Positions 1 through 8,238 are shown, counted from the stretch's first letter. The stretch is DNA of 33,323 nt from Lachnospiraceae bacterium (GCA_024691125.1 JAILNV010000025.1:1-33323); one strand, 5' to 3'. The notes: generated from the letters alone by a model not told the origin. Numbers and translations: made by a program.

Positions 1-1
1 G

Positions 2-79
2 GCAAAGAAAGAAATATCCTCCGTTATGAATAACCTGATCCAGCCTAAGAAGTATTCAAATGATCAAGAAACAAATTAA
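2..79 (+). CDS. C-terminal end of an unidentified protein (partial)
   Basis: An open frame enters from the left edge and stops with TAA at 77-79. It gives a hydrophilic tail of 25 residues (AKKEISSVMNNLIQPKKYSN..). The other two plus frames close within about 35 bases. This is the only plus-strand candidate in the first 20 kb. Too little is present to assign a family. It points toward the tRNA-Pro gene, so a recombinase tail next to a tRNA is conceivable, but nothing in these residues shows that. Confidence 0.35.
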   Translation, partial: AKKEISSVMNNLIQPKKYSNDQETN

Positions 80-159
80 ATATTGACTTAAGGATTTCTG
101 CTTCTGTTCTGAATAAAATGCGAAATAAATCGAAAAAGTTAGAACAAAGTTAGAACTGG

Positions 160-196
160 GAGTAAAATTTAAGGGCTCCCGAAACCGGAAACCCTT
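160..196 (-). terminator. Putative intrinsic terminator after tRNA-Pro
   Basis: On the minus strand, AAGGGTTTCCG, a GTTT loop and CGGGAGCCCTT form an 11-bp stem with two G-T pairs (171-196). AAATTTTA follows. It lies 13 bases beyond the tRNA 3' end, so it probably ends the tRNA transcript. The U-tract is short and interrupted, which lowers confidence. Confidence 0.5.
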
Positions 197-208
197 GAAA
201 ACACTGAG

Positions 209-282
<74 letters not shown>

Positions 283-311
283 TTATTTACTTATATATCA
301 CGAACGTTACT

Positions 312-340
312 ATTATATCATTATTGTTTCTTCTTAACAA
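312..340 (-). promoter_or_regulatory. Predicted promoter of the tRNA-Pro gene
   Basis: On the minus strand TTGTTA (335-340) and a perfect TATAAT (312-317) are separated by exactly 17 bases. Transcription would begin near position 305, giving a leader of about 23 nt before the tRNA. The -35 element lies inside the 3' end of the upstream XRE-like gene, so the tRNA need not depend on read-through. Confidence 0.6.
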
Positions 341-554
341 GAGAAATTTTTATATCCATCCCCATGCTGTTTGCATAGCGGGACAACACGTCCATAGACG
401 GTTCAGCACGCATTGACTCAAGTCTTGCGATATTCGGGCGCATAATTCCCGAACGGTCAGAAATATCCTGCTGTGTAAGCTTATGCTTCTTTCTGTAAGC
501 GATAAGCTCCTTTATAACCTCATCCGAATAAAAACTTCTGTCTTTATCAGCCAT
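321..554 (-). CDS. XRE-family helix-turn-helix protein
   Basis: This is a 77-residue DNA-binding protein. Residues about 13-65 form a Cro/C1-type HTH (KLTQQDISDRSGIMRPNIARLE), with the usual LTQ..IA.RSG..RP.IARLE spacing. The tail is basic (SLVKKKQ). Proteins of this size and type are often antitoxins or small repressors, but no toxin gene is adjacent. I chose the ATG at 554, which has AGGGG about 10 bases upstream. Earlier in-frame ATGs at 626 and 665 exist; the one at 626 lies one base after the stop of the preceding membrane-protein gene (TAG-A-ATG), so coupled initiation there is also possible. It is the last gene of a probable operon with galM. Confidence 0.8.
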   Translation of the reverse strand: MADKDRSFYSDEVIKELIAYRKKHKLTQQDISDRSGIMRPNIARLESMRAEPSMDVLSRYANSMGMDIKISLVKKKQ

Positions 555-627
555 ACCGCCGATTCCCCTTTCTGTTATGCCGAATCTGTATCCGGATAAT
601 CTATAAGAATAAGTCTCTTTAACCATT

Positions 628-2502
628 CTATTTAGCCGTCCAATAGCTGTCGGCTGCAATGGCATTATAATAATGATTAACGGGGATCACTTTACCCTTT
701 CTTATAGCGAAGGGCTCCCATACAACTCCAAGATGTCCGAGGGGAACATCGAAGGTTGCCGTTATTCCTTCATTACTGTAAATATACACTCTGGCACCCG
801 AGGATGTCATATTCCCGGAATTAGCGTCACCGCCTATACAGTCACTGTAATCAGACACGTAATACCTGTATACGTCTTCTGCTTCCGTTTCAGCTCCGGT
901 ATTAAGTGATATGGTCTCCGTTGAGAGCGAACCTACACTGTCCTGATGCCCACGTATCACGTTGACCGCTCCCGATGATATCAGACGTGCGTCAAGATCA
1001 AGCGGTGTCATATCCCATGCCAGTACTATCTGGATCTCTCCGTCCGGAATATCCTTAACCGCATATCCCACCGTAGCCGGCCTGTTCACCGTAACGATCA
1101 CATTAAAGAACGAATCCTCATATCCGCCTTTGCTGACCTCAGCCGTGTAATTACCCGACTGAAGTGTAAACATTGCGGCGCCGGTCGCGTCTAGCACAGA
1201 GCTTGCAATAACATCACCCTCCCGACAGTTAAGTCCGGAACGCAGCCGTATGGACGCATCAGTGATCGGAGCCGTGTTATCTATGGAATCTCTGACAACA
1301 ACCTGCAGATTGTACTCCGCACCATCATCTGAATAGGTAAGCCTCGGTACAGGAGGAAAGATCGTTCCCGAGCCCTCATAGGCCGTTATTCCGTATATAT
1401 TGACCCCATCCAGAGAATCCTTACGGGCAGCAAGCATATAGCTTCCATTATTACTTGTCGGCATGCTGAGTCTGTAATGCCCGTCACCGTCTGTCAAACC
1501 AGATGCAGCCTCAGACATATCCGCCTCGTCAAGAATCTGTATCTGAACATCACTTAGCGGCTGATCATATTCATCCAGAATATAGCCTTCTATATACTGT
1601 ATATCAGGCAGAGAATCTGCTGCATTAAGAGTGATATATGCCTTATTTAACATCTTTGCTTCAAGATATTCGTACTGGCCAACCGTACCTTCGCTGTAAT
1701 CCTTGATCGAAGCAGCATTAAAAACCGTTGCCTTGTTATCCTCACAGTATGAATACTTTACCATGGTATCGTTGGCAAAATAATATCTTGAGGTTATCTT
1801 TCCCGATGATATATCCACAGGCTCATCTATATCCGCTGCTCTTTCCGCTATATAGTTAACGACTCCGTCATTATAATAATAATCTATTATCCCCATGGGA
1901 CCGCTGCCGTATTCAACAGCGGTTATCTTTTCCACTTTCTTCGTTGACGGGTCGCTGTAGATGCACAGCTCAAGCTGTCCCCCATTAACAAGAGAGCTGT
2001 ACCTGCGTTTCAGATCATATGAATTCACCCTTGCGGCAGCAGGCTGCTTCACATTCTCAATCCTTGAAAACACCTGATCGCTCCACTTAAGTGCCGGATC
2101 CCTTTTACCCGGTTTGAACAGCTCGGTCGAATAATCAATGCTTCCATCCTCTGTCGTGTATTCACTTGGATCCGCCCCATGCTCTGCAGGAATGTTTATT
2201 TCCGGAGCAGATGCTGTTTCAGTGGTTTTTCCGGCTGTTTCATCCACATGCACTGATACTGCCTTATCATCCTTTGCCACATCTGCAGCTGCTGCATCCT
2301 GACCGGATCCTGCGGCCGCCACTGCTTCAGCCACCTCAGCATCCTTCTTATTAAAAGTATTCCTTATTGCAAAGAAGGTTCCTATCACGATCGCGATAAG
2401 TATCAGACCATATCCTATAAGACCCATAAGTACAATATAGAACTGATCCTTCGAACGTTTCCTCTTTGCATCTGTTATTTCATTATTATGCTTTATTTCC
2501 AT
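628..2502 (-). CDS. Membrane-anchored protein with carboxypeptidase-regulatory-like beta-sandwich domains
   Basis: This 624-residue protein has a short basic cytoplasmic start (residues 1-20) and one transmembrane helix (about 21-47, FYIVLMGLIGYGLILIAIVI). An Ala/Asp/Glu-rich linker of about 100 residues follows, then a large extracellular part. Around 300-375 is a carboxypeptidase-D-regulatory or Cna-B-like sandwich (YIEGYILDEYDQPLSDVQIQ .. DGDGHYRLSMP), and a second similar unit follows (ASIRLRSG .. GNYTAEVSKGGYED). The C-terminal part (IQIVLAWDMTPLDLDARL) resembles DUF2135/YfaP-like domains, which begin with LxWD...DxD. No LPXTG motif or enzymatic motif is visible. A structural or ligand-binding surface role is the most that can be inferred. 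The start is ATG 2502 with a weak GGGA ribosome site. It follows a small membrane protein by 41 bases. Confidence 0.8.
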   Translation of the reverse strand: MEIKHNNEITDAKRKRSKDQFYIVLMGLIGYGLILIAIVIGTFFAIRNTFNKKDAEVAEAVAAAGSGQDAAAADVAKDDKAVSVHVDETAGKTTETASAPEINIPAEHGADPSEYTTEDGSIDYSTELFKPGKRDPALKWSDQVFSRIENVKQPAAARVNSYDLKRRYSSLVNGGQLELCIYSDPSTKKVEKITAVEYGSGPMGIIDYYYNDGVVNYIAERAADIDEPVDISSGKITSRYYFANDTMVKYSYCEDNKATVFNAASIKDYSEGTVGQYEYLEAKMLNKAYITLNAADSLPDIQYIEGYILDEYDQPLSDVQIQILDEADMSEAASGLTDGDGHYRLSMPTSNNGSYMLAARKDSLDGVNIYGITAYEGSGTIFPPVPRLTYSDDGAEYNLQVVVRDSIDNTAPITDASIRLRSGLNCREGDVIASSVLDATGAAMFTLQSGNYTAEVSKGGYEDSFFNVIVTVNRPATVGYAVKDIPDGEIQIVLAWDMTPLDLDARLISSGAVNVIRGHQDSVGSLSTETISLNTGAETEAEDVYRYYVSDYSDCIGGDANSGNMTSSGARVYIYSNEGITATFDVPLGHLGVVWEPFAIRKGKVIPVNHYYNAIAADSYWTAK

Positions 2503-2543
2503 ATGCTGTTCCCGGACGATGGTATTTCTTCTTCAGTCACCTG

Positions 2544-2903
2544 TCATTCTGCTTCATCCGGCTCTCCTGTAACATCGGCATCTTCCGGTATGCCCTGCAC
2601 ATTCTTTACCTCGTCCTCTTTTTCCTCACCTTGAACGGGCTTACCATCATTAGTATCTGAATCTGCCGGTTTATCCTCCTGATCACGGAAGTCCTTGTAA
2701 TCCTTATTTATATAGGCTTTTATCGTAAATGCAATGATAAGCACACCCGCAAAGGTAAATGCTATGGCAAAAGCTGCCATCAGCCTTACATTGGGTGCCG
2801 TATCCAGTTCCGATATTATTGAATGCGCCAGATAAATAAGATATACTGCAACAACACATCTGATCAGAAGATTTATCTGGGTTGTCTGTCTCTTTTTCTT
2901 CAT
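2544..2903 (-). CDS. Small two-helix membrane protein with acidic tail
   Basis: This protein has 119 residues and is not recognised. A basic start (MKKKRQ) is followed by two predicted transmembrane helices: about 14-30 (IRCVVAVYLIYLAHSII) and 40-62 (MAAFAIAFTFAGVLIIAFTI). The cytoplasmic tail is about 55 residues, very rich in Asp and Glu. I use ATG 2903 because the longer frame would begin with TTG at 2915 and overlap the galM stop. The gene begins 4 bases after galM ends and is followed by the sandwich-domain membrane protein, so the three are probably co-transcribed. Confidence 0.7.
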   Translation of the reverse strand: MKKKRQTTQINLLIRCVVAVYLIYLAHSIISELDTAPNVRLMAAFAIAFTFAGVLIIAFTIKAYINKDYKDFRDQEDKPADSDTNDGKPVQGEEKEDEVKNVQGIPEDADVTGEPDEAE

Positions 2904-2907
2904 ACTT

Positions 2908-3948
2908 TTACACAAACTTATATATTGTCACCGTATGATACTTTTCCCCTGCTTTCTTAACAGGTGATTCAAATGCCGGTTCATTAACGCTGTTTGGGAA
3001 ATACTGGGTTTCAAGACAGAAGCCTCCCCTGTCGCCATACTTTGCTCCGTCCTTTGCCTCATAGGGTGACAGTCCGTTGCCCGAATAGAACTGCAGTCCC
3101 GGAAGATCACTGTATACCTCCATTGTCCTGCCGTCATAGCTTGCCCTTGCAACCAGCTTCACCGTTCCGTCATAGTCATCTATAACAAAATTATGATCAT
3201 ATCCGTTTCCAAGCTTCATCTGCTCCCAGTCTGAATCAATATCCTGTCCTATCTTCTTGGGAGAAGTAAAGTCCATTGCGGTTCCTTTTATATCACAGAT
3301 TTTACCTGTGGGTATCAGGCCTGCTCTAACCTCTGTAGCCTTTGATGCATTTATCATAAGCTCCGTATCAAGAAGTGCCTTGCTTCCGGCTTCATGTCCG
3401 CCGAGAGCAAAATAACTATGATTGGTCATATTAAATAAAGTAGCCTTATCACTTACTCCCTCATATTCAAGCTTAAGTTCATTATCATCGTTAAGAGTAT
3501 ACGTAACAGAGGCTGTAATATTTCCGGGGAATCCCATCAATCCGTCTTCTGTCTTTACCGTGAACTTAACGCCGTTATCCACAAGGGATGCCTCAAACAG
3601 CTGCTTATGATAACCCAGATCAAAATCACTGTGCAGATTATTTCCTCCATCATTATCCTTAAGCCTGTATTCTGTCCCGTCTATCGTAAAACTGCACCCT
3701 GCTATCCTGTTTGCGCTGGGACCTATGGTTCCTCCGAAGAAATTGGGATTACTCTCATACTGGGCAACATTATCGAAACCAAGTACCACATCCTTAACCT
3801 CACCCTTATCATTAGGTACCTTAAGGCTTACCAGTATGGCACCAAGATCGGTAAGAACCGCTTCAGTTCCTTTTGCGTTCTTTATAGTATACAGACTTAC
3901 TTCCTTTCCATCCTTAGTCTTTCCAAAACTCTTTACTTCTACACCCAT
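2908..3948 (-). CDS. galM: Aldose 1-epimerase (galactose mutarotase)
   Basis: This 346-residue protein has the typical length of bacterial GalM. It interconverts alpha and beta anomers of galactose and other aldoses in the cytoplasm, feeding the Leloir pathway. Family hallmarks are GPSANRIAG (77-85), the catalytic His in TNHSYFALGG (H177) and the catalytic Glu in GFCLETQYFPNSVN (E313). E. coli GalM uses His175 and Glu309, so the spacing fits. The start is ATG 3948, preceded by GGAAAGAGGTAAACAA. The frame stays open upstream to a GTG at 3993, but that lacks a ribosome site. No other gal genes are present nearby. The gene is followed at once by two membrane-protein genes. Confidence 0.93.
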   Translation of the reverse strand: MGVEVKSFGKTKDGKEVSLYTIKNAKGTEAVLTDLGAILVSLKVPNDKGEVKDVVLGFDNVAQYESNPNFFGGTIGPSANRIAGCSFTIDGTEYRLKDNDGGNNLHSDFDLGYHKQLFEASLVDNGVKFTVKTEDGLMGFPGNITASVTYTLNDDNELKLEYEGVSDKATLFNMTNHSYFALGGHEAGSKALLDTELMINASKATEVRAGLIPTGKICDIKGTAMDFTSPKKIGQDIDSDWEQMKLGNGYDHNFVIDDYDGTVKLVARASYDGRTMEVYSDLPGLQFYSGNGLSPYEAKDGAKYGDRGGFCLETQYFPNSVNEPAFESPVKKAGEKYHTVTIYKFV

Positions 3949-4014
3949 TTGTTTACCTCTTTCCTTTATACCTGGCTTATAATTTTTATTCACGCTGTTT
4001 TTGTATTTTCATAC

Positions 4015-4039
4015 AGAAATTAACCGGCTATTAATTTCT
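4015..4039. repeat. Perfect 9-bp inverted repeat between recR and galM
   Basis: AGAAATTAA (4015-4023) and TTAATTTCT (4031-4039) flank CCGGCTA. It lies 28 bases beyond the recR stop and 66 bases before the galM start. In the direction of these genes no T-run follows, so it is a poor terminator for recR. On the plus strand a T7 run follows six bases later, but no plus gene needs it. It could be an operator for galM or a weak terminator. Confidence 0.4.
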
Positions 4040-4067
4040 CTCCGTTTTTTTATAATGAACTATGCTT

Positions 4068-4667
4068 CTACAGTTCTACCCTTGCATCCAGAGCCCTTGA
4101 CAGAGTAACCTCGTCAATATTCTCAAGCTCTCCTCCAACAGGTACTCCGCTTGCTATCCTTGTCACCCTTATACCCGATGACTTGATAAGCTTACTTATA
4201 TACATTGCGGTTGTCTCACCCTCAATGCTTGAATTGGTGGCTATAATAACCTCTGTTGCATCCACACTCTGCAGCCTTCTTAGCAGTTCCGGAAGTCTTA
4301 TATCATTAGGACCCACTCCGAGGCTTGGATTTATAGCACCGTGGAGCACATGATAAACACCCTTGTATTTACCCGTCTTTTCATATGCAGTCATATCCCT
4401 GGTATTTTCCACAACCATTATCTGCCTGTGATCGCGGGTTTCATCCTTACATACTGGACATATCTCATTATCCGTAAGTGTAAAACACTCCTTACAATAT
4501 TTAATATTGTTCCGTGCCTCGGTCATGGCATTTGCAAGATTCTCCACCTTGTCCTTCGGCATATTTATTATATGAAATGCAAGGCGCTGTGCGGACTTGT
4601 TTCCTATACCGGGCAGAACCGACAGCTCCCCTATCAGGCGGCTTATGTATCCGCTGTATAGTTCCAT
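4068..4667 (-). CDS. recR: Recombination mediator protein RecR
   Basis: At 199 residues this is the usual RecR length. RecR acts with RecF and RecO to load RecA on gapped DNA. Visible parts are the N-terminal helix-hairpin-helix (LPGIGNKSAQRLAFHI, about 18-33), the four-Cys zinc motif CKEC..ICPVC (C58, C61, C70, C73), a Toprim domain starting at IMVVENTRDMTAYE, and the C-terminal VTRIASGVPVGGELENIDE signature. The start ATG 4667 has AAGGGGA upstream. It follows the ybaB gene by 23 bases and completes the classical dnaX-ybaB-recR cluster. Confidence 0.97.
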   Translation of the reverse strand: MELYSGYISRLIGELSVLPGIGNKSAQRLAFHIINMPKDKVENLANAMTEARNNIKYCKECFTLTDNEICPVCKDETRDHRQIMVVENTRDMTAYEKTGKYKGVYHVLHGAINPSLGVGPNDIRLPELLRRLQSVDATEVIIATNSSIEGETTAMYISKLIKSSGIRVTRIASGVPVGGELENIDEVTLSRALDARVEL

Positions 4668-4690
4668 TAGTATTCCCCTTATTGTTAATA

Positions 4691-5047
4691 TCAGAAAGGA
4701 AAGCCTCCGCCCATTCCGAGTCCGCCGGTAAGCTTGCCCATACTGTTCTGAGTTTCTTCCTCAACCTTGCGAAGCGCTTCATTCATGGCAGCCATTATAA
4801 GATCCTCAAGCATTTCAATATCATCGGGATCGACTACCTCTTCCTTAAGCTTTACCGCGGTTACCTGTTTCTTACCCGATATGGTAACCTCAACCGCTCC
4901 GCCTCCTGCTGAAGCACTGAATTCCTTTTCTTCAAGCTCCTTCTGACTCTCCTCAAGCTGCTTCTGCATCTTCTGAGCCTGCTTCATCAGATTGTTCATG
5001 TTTCCGGGCATTCCCATACCGCCGGGAAATCCGCCTCTCTTTGCCAT
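4691..5047 (-). CDS. YbaB/EbfC-family nucleoid-associated protein
   Basis: This 118-residue protein starts with a Gly/Met/Asn-rich segment ([20 protein letters not shown]). It continues with a charged helix ([15 protein letters not shown]) and then the core fold with [16 protein letters not shown] and [19 protein letters not shown]. These are the family hallmarks. Homologues form DNA-binding dimers and lie between dnaX and recR in many bacteria, as here. The ribosome site GGGAGG precedes ATG 5047. The family is sometimes called EbfC or YaaK; I leave the symbol blank because it differs between species. Confidence 0.95.
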   Translation of the reverse strand: MAKRGGFPGGMGMPGNMNNLMKQAQKMQKQLEESQKELEEKEFSASAGGGAVEVTISGKKQVTAVKLKEEVVDPDDIEMLEDLIMAAMNEALRKVEEETQNSMGKLTGGLGMGGGFPF

Positions 5048-5050
5048 CTG

Positions 5051-5104
5051 TCATTTCCTCCCTCGTATAATATGTATTGCCCCCTCAAAAACAGTCGGCG
5101 GCAT
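5051..5104 (-). CDS. Possible 17-residue leader or coupling peptide between dnaX and ybaB
   Basis: The 73-base gap between dnaX and ybaB holds a complete short frame, MPPTVFEGAIHIIRGRK. Its ATG (5104) has a perfect AGGAGG 7 bases upstream, directly after the dnaX stop. Its stop TGA lies only 3 bases before the ybaB ATG, and the ybaB ribosome site (GGGAGG) lies within its last codons. That layout suits translational coupling or a leader peptide, but so short a frame can arise by chance and no homologue is known to me. Confidence 0.3.
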   Translation of the reverse strand: MPPTVFEGAIHIIRGRK

Positions 5105-5120
5105 GTCTGTTCCTCCTAAG

Positions 5121-6707
5121 TCAGTATTCATCCTCTTCACTGTCATCAGTTGTGATATCCATATTTATCTTTGAAAGGTCAGGGAACTTCTTTCCTGCTC
5201 CTTTCCCCTCTCCCTTCAGGATAACCTCATAATCAACCTCTGCGCCCATAACCTCTATAAATGCTTTATGAAGCTCTTCGGCTGCCAAATCTTTCATCAG
5301 GTATTCATACGCGAAAGGGTCTGCTGTTGTTATTATCAGTCTGTCCTCATCCGACATGGACAGCCTGCACTTTTTAAGAAAGCTTTGCAAGGGATTATGA
5401 ATACGATCTATTATTTTCGACCACTCCGACACTATCTTTTTTATATCTCCCGGAACAGGCCTTGTAAGCTGCATAGGCTGTTCATCTTCATCATCGTCCA
5501 TTGAGTTTACCGAACCCACAGCATTTGTTCCGGGTGCAGGGATCATCCCATTCTCAAGCTTCTCTTCCAGAGCTTTAATCCTGTCCTTAAGAGAATCCGT
5601 ATCCGTCTCCATATCAGGTCTGCACAGCTTGATTATCGCAATTTCTATAAGAATCCTCTTCTGCGTCGCATACTTAATATCGTTTGACAGCTCTGAAAAT
5701 ACCCTTATATAGCGCATTATCCTGTTTAAATCTATTGCGGAAGCCTCTCTCTTAAGCTGTTCAAGATTCTCGGAAGACATATCCAGAACTTCTTCTATAT
5801 TATCCTCCTCCGAGGATTTAACCAGCAACAGATTCCGCAAATACCATGTAAAATCAATAACGAACTGATTAAGTTCCCTTCCCTGTGAAACCACATCGCC
5901 GAGTATGCTTACGGACGACTTTATATCTCTTGCCATCACAGCACATAAAAGATCAGAAAATACCCTGGTGTCAACAGCACCCAGAACCTCCAGCACCTTA
6001 TCATAGGTAAGCTTCTGTCCGTAATAGAAAGAGCTGCACTGATCGAACAGACTGAGCGCATCTCTTAATCCGCCGTCGGCGATTTTTGCAATATACGCAA
6101 GAGCCTTCTCATCTGCCTCAATGCCTTCACCCTCCATCAGTTCATGAAGGCGCTCCACTATGGTATCAACTGCTATCCTTTTAAAATCATACCTCTGGCA
6201 TCGCGACAGTATGGTTACGGGAATCTTATGGTATTCGGTAGTCGCAAGGATAAAAATCACATATGATGGAGGCTCCTCCAAAGTCTTAAGCAGAGCATTG
6301 AATGCCGCATTTGACAGGTTGTGAGCCTCGTCTATTATATATACTTTATATCTTCCGTCAGTAGGAGCATATGTAACTTCATCCCTTATAAGGCGGACGT
6401 CCTCCACGCCGTTATTGGATGCTGCATCCATCTCAATTACATTCATTGAGCTTCCTTCGGCGATTGCCCTGCAGCTTTTACACTCACCGCAGGGACTTCC
6501 GTCTATGGGATTCTCGCAGTTGACCGCCTTTGCAACTATCTTGGCTATGGTGGTCTTTCCAGTTCCTCTGGTACCGCAGAACAGGTAGGCATGTCCGATA
6601 CGGTCACGAATTATTTGATTTTTAAGGGTGGTCACTATTGCTTCCTGCCCCTTTACATCCTGAAACCTTTCGGGCCGCCATTTCCTGTATAATGCGGTAT
6701 ATGACAT
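5121..6707 (-). CDS. dnaX: DNA polymerase III subunit gamma/tau
   Basis: This 528-residue clamp-loader ATPase is part of the replicative polymerase holoenzyme. It begins with the family signature YRKWRPERFQDVKGQE. Walker A is GTRGTGKT (45-52). Four zinc-binding cysteines lie at 64, 73, 76 and 79 (CENPIDGSPCGECKSC). Walker B is DEAH (126-129) and the sensor is LATTEYHKIPVTILSRCQRYDF. Domain III and a short tau-like end (LTRPVPGDIKKIVSEWSKII) follow. The acidic extreme C-terminus ends DDSEEDEY. ATG 6707 has AAGGAAG upstream. It starts 24 bases after pfkA, so the two are probably co-transcribed. Confidence 0.97.
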   Translation of the reverse strand: MSYTALYRKWRPERFQDVKGQEAIVTTLKNQIIRDRIGHAYLFCGTRGTGKTTIAKIVAKAVNCENPIDGSPCGECKSCRAIAEGSSMNVIEMDAASNNGVEDVRLIRDEVTYAPTDGRYKVYIIDEAHNLSNAAFNALLKTLEEPPSYVIFILATTEYHKIPVTILSRCQRYDFKRIAVDTIVERLHELMEGEGIEADEKALAYIAKIADGGLRDALSLFDQCSSFYYGQKLTYDKVLEVLGAVDTRVFSDLLCAVMARDIKSSVSILGDVVSQGRELNQFVIDFTWYLRNLLLVKSSEEDNIEEVLDMSSENLEQLKREASAIDLNRIMRYIRVFSELSNDIKYATQKRILIEIAIIKLCRPDMETDTDSLKDRIKALEEKLENGMIPAPGTNAVGSVNSMDDDEDEQPMQLTRPVPGDIKKIVSEWSKIIDRIHNPLQSFLKKCRLSMSDEDRLIITTADPFAYEYLMKDLAAEELHKAFIEVMGAEVDYEVILKGEGKGAGKKFPDLSKINMDITTDDSEEDEY

Positions 6708-6731
6708 CTTATTCTAACTTCCTTCCCTTAC

Positions 6732-7814
6732 TCATTCGTCACCAAAGCTTATTCCGAGAAGCTTGGCTTCCTTGATTATCGTTGCATCCGGAGATACGTA
6801 TTTAAGCTTGCCGGCAACATCATCAAGCGGAACCTTAACGATCTCTCTGTTCTTATATCCAACCATAAATCCATATTCACCCTTCATGATAAGCGCACCG
6901 GCCTCTGCTCCCAAACGGCTTGCAAATACGCGGTCATATGCACAGGGTGTTCCACCTCTCTGTGTATGTCCCGGAACCGTAACCCTTATTTCCTGTCCGG
7001 TTCTCTTCTGAAGCTCGTCAGCCAGCTCATATGATACAGAGGGATACTTGGTCTTCTCCATATATTCCTTAAGTTCTTTCTTACTCATCTTCGCTTTCTG
7101 CTTACTCATTGCTCCTTCGGCAACAGCAAGAATGGTAAATGTAGAACCTCTCTTAACTCTTAAATTAATGGCATCTACTATCTTATCCGTATCATAAGGT
7201 ATCTCAGGGATAAGTATGATGTCCGCACCGCCTGCAATACCTGCATTAAGGGTTAACCATCCTACCTTATGACCCATTACTTCTACAATAAATACACGTC
7301 CGTGTGATGACGCTGTTGTATGTATACAGTCAATACAGTCAACTGCTATGTCTACTGCGCTCTGGAATCCGAAGGTCATATCCGTACCATACAGATCATT
7401 GTCTATGGTCTTGGGAAGAGTGATTATATTAAGTCCTTCCTGACTCAGCAGATGAGCTGTCTTATGAGTTCCGTTTCCTCCAAGGACAACCAGACAGTCA
7501 AGGTTAAGATTATAATATGTCTGCTTCATTGCAGCAACCTTATCGAGTCCGTTCTCATCCGGCTCCCTGATTGTCTTAAAAGGTGTTCTGGATGTTCCGA
7601 GTATTGTACCGCCCCTTGTAAGAATACCCGAAAAATCCTTAAACTCGAACTTCCTGTAGTCGTGGTAGATAAGACCTCTGTATCCGTTATTGAATCCATA
7701 GATCTCTACCTGGTCTCCGCCAAGTGTATACCACAATGATTTAACAACACCTCTCATTGCGGCATTAAGTGCCTGGCAGTCCCCACCGCTTGTCAGCATA
7801 CCGATTCTCTTCAT
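6732..7814 (-). CDS. pfkA: 6-phosphofructokinase, group III-like
   Basis: This 360-residue enzyme phosphorylates fructose-6-phosphate in glycolysis. Motifs are MLTSGGDCQALNAAMR (6-21), GGNGTHKTA (112-120), the active site PKTIDND (134-140) and MGHKVGWLTLNAGIAGGAD. Phosphate-donor prediction is mixed. Gly115 in GGNGT corresponds to E. coli Gly104, a mark of ATP use, while Lys135 of PKTIDND corresponds to position 124, where PPi enzymes carry Lys. This pair is known from actinobacterial-type ATP enzymes. Asn114 replaces the usual Asp or Glu, which is unusual. The start ATG 7814 has AAAGGAGAAGGAAAT upstream. dnaX follows. Confidence 0.92.
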   Translation of the reverse strand: MKRIGMLTSGGDCQALNAAMRGVVKSLWYTLGGDQVEIYGFNNGYRGLIYHDYRKFEFKDFSGILTRGGTILGTSRTPFKTIREPDENGLDKVAAMKQTYYNLNLDCLVVLGGNGTHKTAHLLSQEGLNIITLPKTIDNDLYGTDMTFGFQSAVDIAVDCIDCIHTTASSHGRVFIVEVMGHKVGWLTLNAGIAGGADIILIPEIPYDTDKIVDAINLRVKRGSTFTILAVAEGAMSKQKAKMSKKELKEYMEKTKYPSVSYELADELQKRTGQEIRVTVPGHTQRGGTPCAYDRVFASRLGAEAGALIMKGEYGFMVGYKNREIVKVPLDDVAGKLKYVSPDATIIKEAKLLGISFGDE

Positions 7815-7879
7815 ATTTCCTTCTCCTTTCTGTAACTGCTTTCTAATTTTTTAGTAATAAGGTCTTACCGTATATGGTT

Positions 7880-7983
7880 CCCCTTATGATATATTGTAAG
7901 AAGTACTCCGTACTTCTTTTGAATACGCTCGCCGCTAAGGCATCATAAGGAATCCACCGCTACGTGATCCCCCTTATGATATA
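7880..7983. repeat. Short repeats and perfect hairpin between pfkA and the ACP gene
   Basis: CCCCTTATGATATA occurs at 7880-7893 and again at 7970-7983, where it encodes the end of the acyl carrier protein. An inverted 9-base copy (ATCATAAGG) lies at 7942-7950. Between them is a perfect 9-bp hairpin, AAGAAGTAC TCC GTACTTCTT (7898-7918). The hairpin could end the FkbH-ACP transcript, although in that direction it is followed only by ACAATAT. The duplicated gene end suggests a local duplication. Confidence 0.5.
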
Positions 7984-8202
7984 GTCAACCATTTCGCCTA
8001 CATTTTTCATTTTTACAACGGTCTTCATATCAAACCTTATATCGAATTCCTCCTCGACAGCATCCATAAGGGTAATATGTATAAGGCTATCCCATCCCTC
8101 TACATCAGCTGCCGTAGTTTCATCACTTACCGTAATGTCGTCCCTGTCAAACACATCACGGAAGACCTCATTTAATCTGGTATAAATCTCTTCTCTGCTC
8201 AT
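7960..8202 (-). CDS. Acyl carrier protein
   Basis: This 80-residue acidic four-helix carrier protein has the phosphopantetheine site GWDSLIHI, with Ser39 as the modified residue. The overall pattern (VFDRDDITVSDETTAADVEGWDSL) is that of stand-alone carriers used in specialised pathways rather than of the fatty-acid synthesis AcpP. The start ATG 8202 has GAAAGGGG upstream. It lies 36 bases after the FkbH-like gene and is almost certainly co-transcribed with it, so it is the likely acceptor of the group that enzyme loads. No ketosynthase, ligase or thioesterase is present nearby. Confidence 0.93.
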   Translation of the reverse strand: MSREEIYTRLNEVFRDVFDRDDITVSDETTAADVEGWDSLIHITLMDAVEEEFDIRFDMKTVVKMKNVGEMVDYIIRGIT

Positions 8203-8238
8203 TTATTCCCCTTTCAGTCGGTCTGCCCTGTCACTTTT

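Noticed and set aside
3607-4023. Plus-strand open frame of 138 codons opposite galM
   Set aside because: It is antisense to a complete galM gene with catalytic residues, has no ribosome site and no protein-like composition.
4501-4912. Open frames on both strands across recR and ybaB
   Set aside because: They overlap two well-defined core genes in other frames and show no motif.
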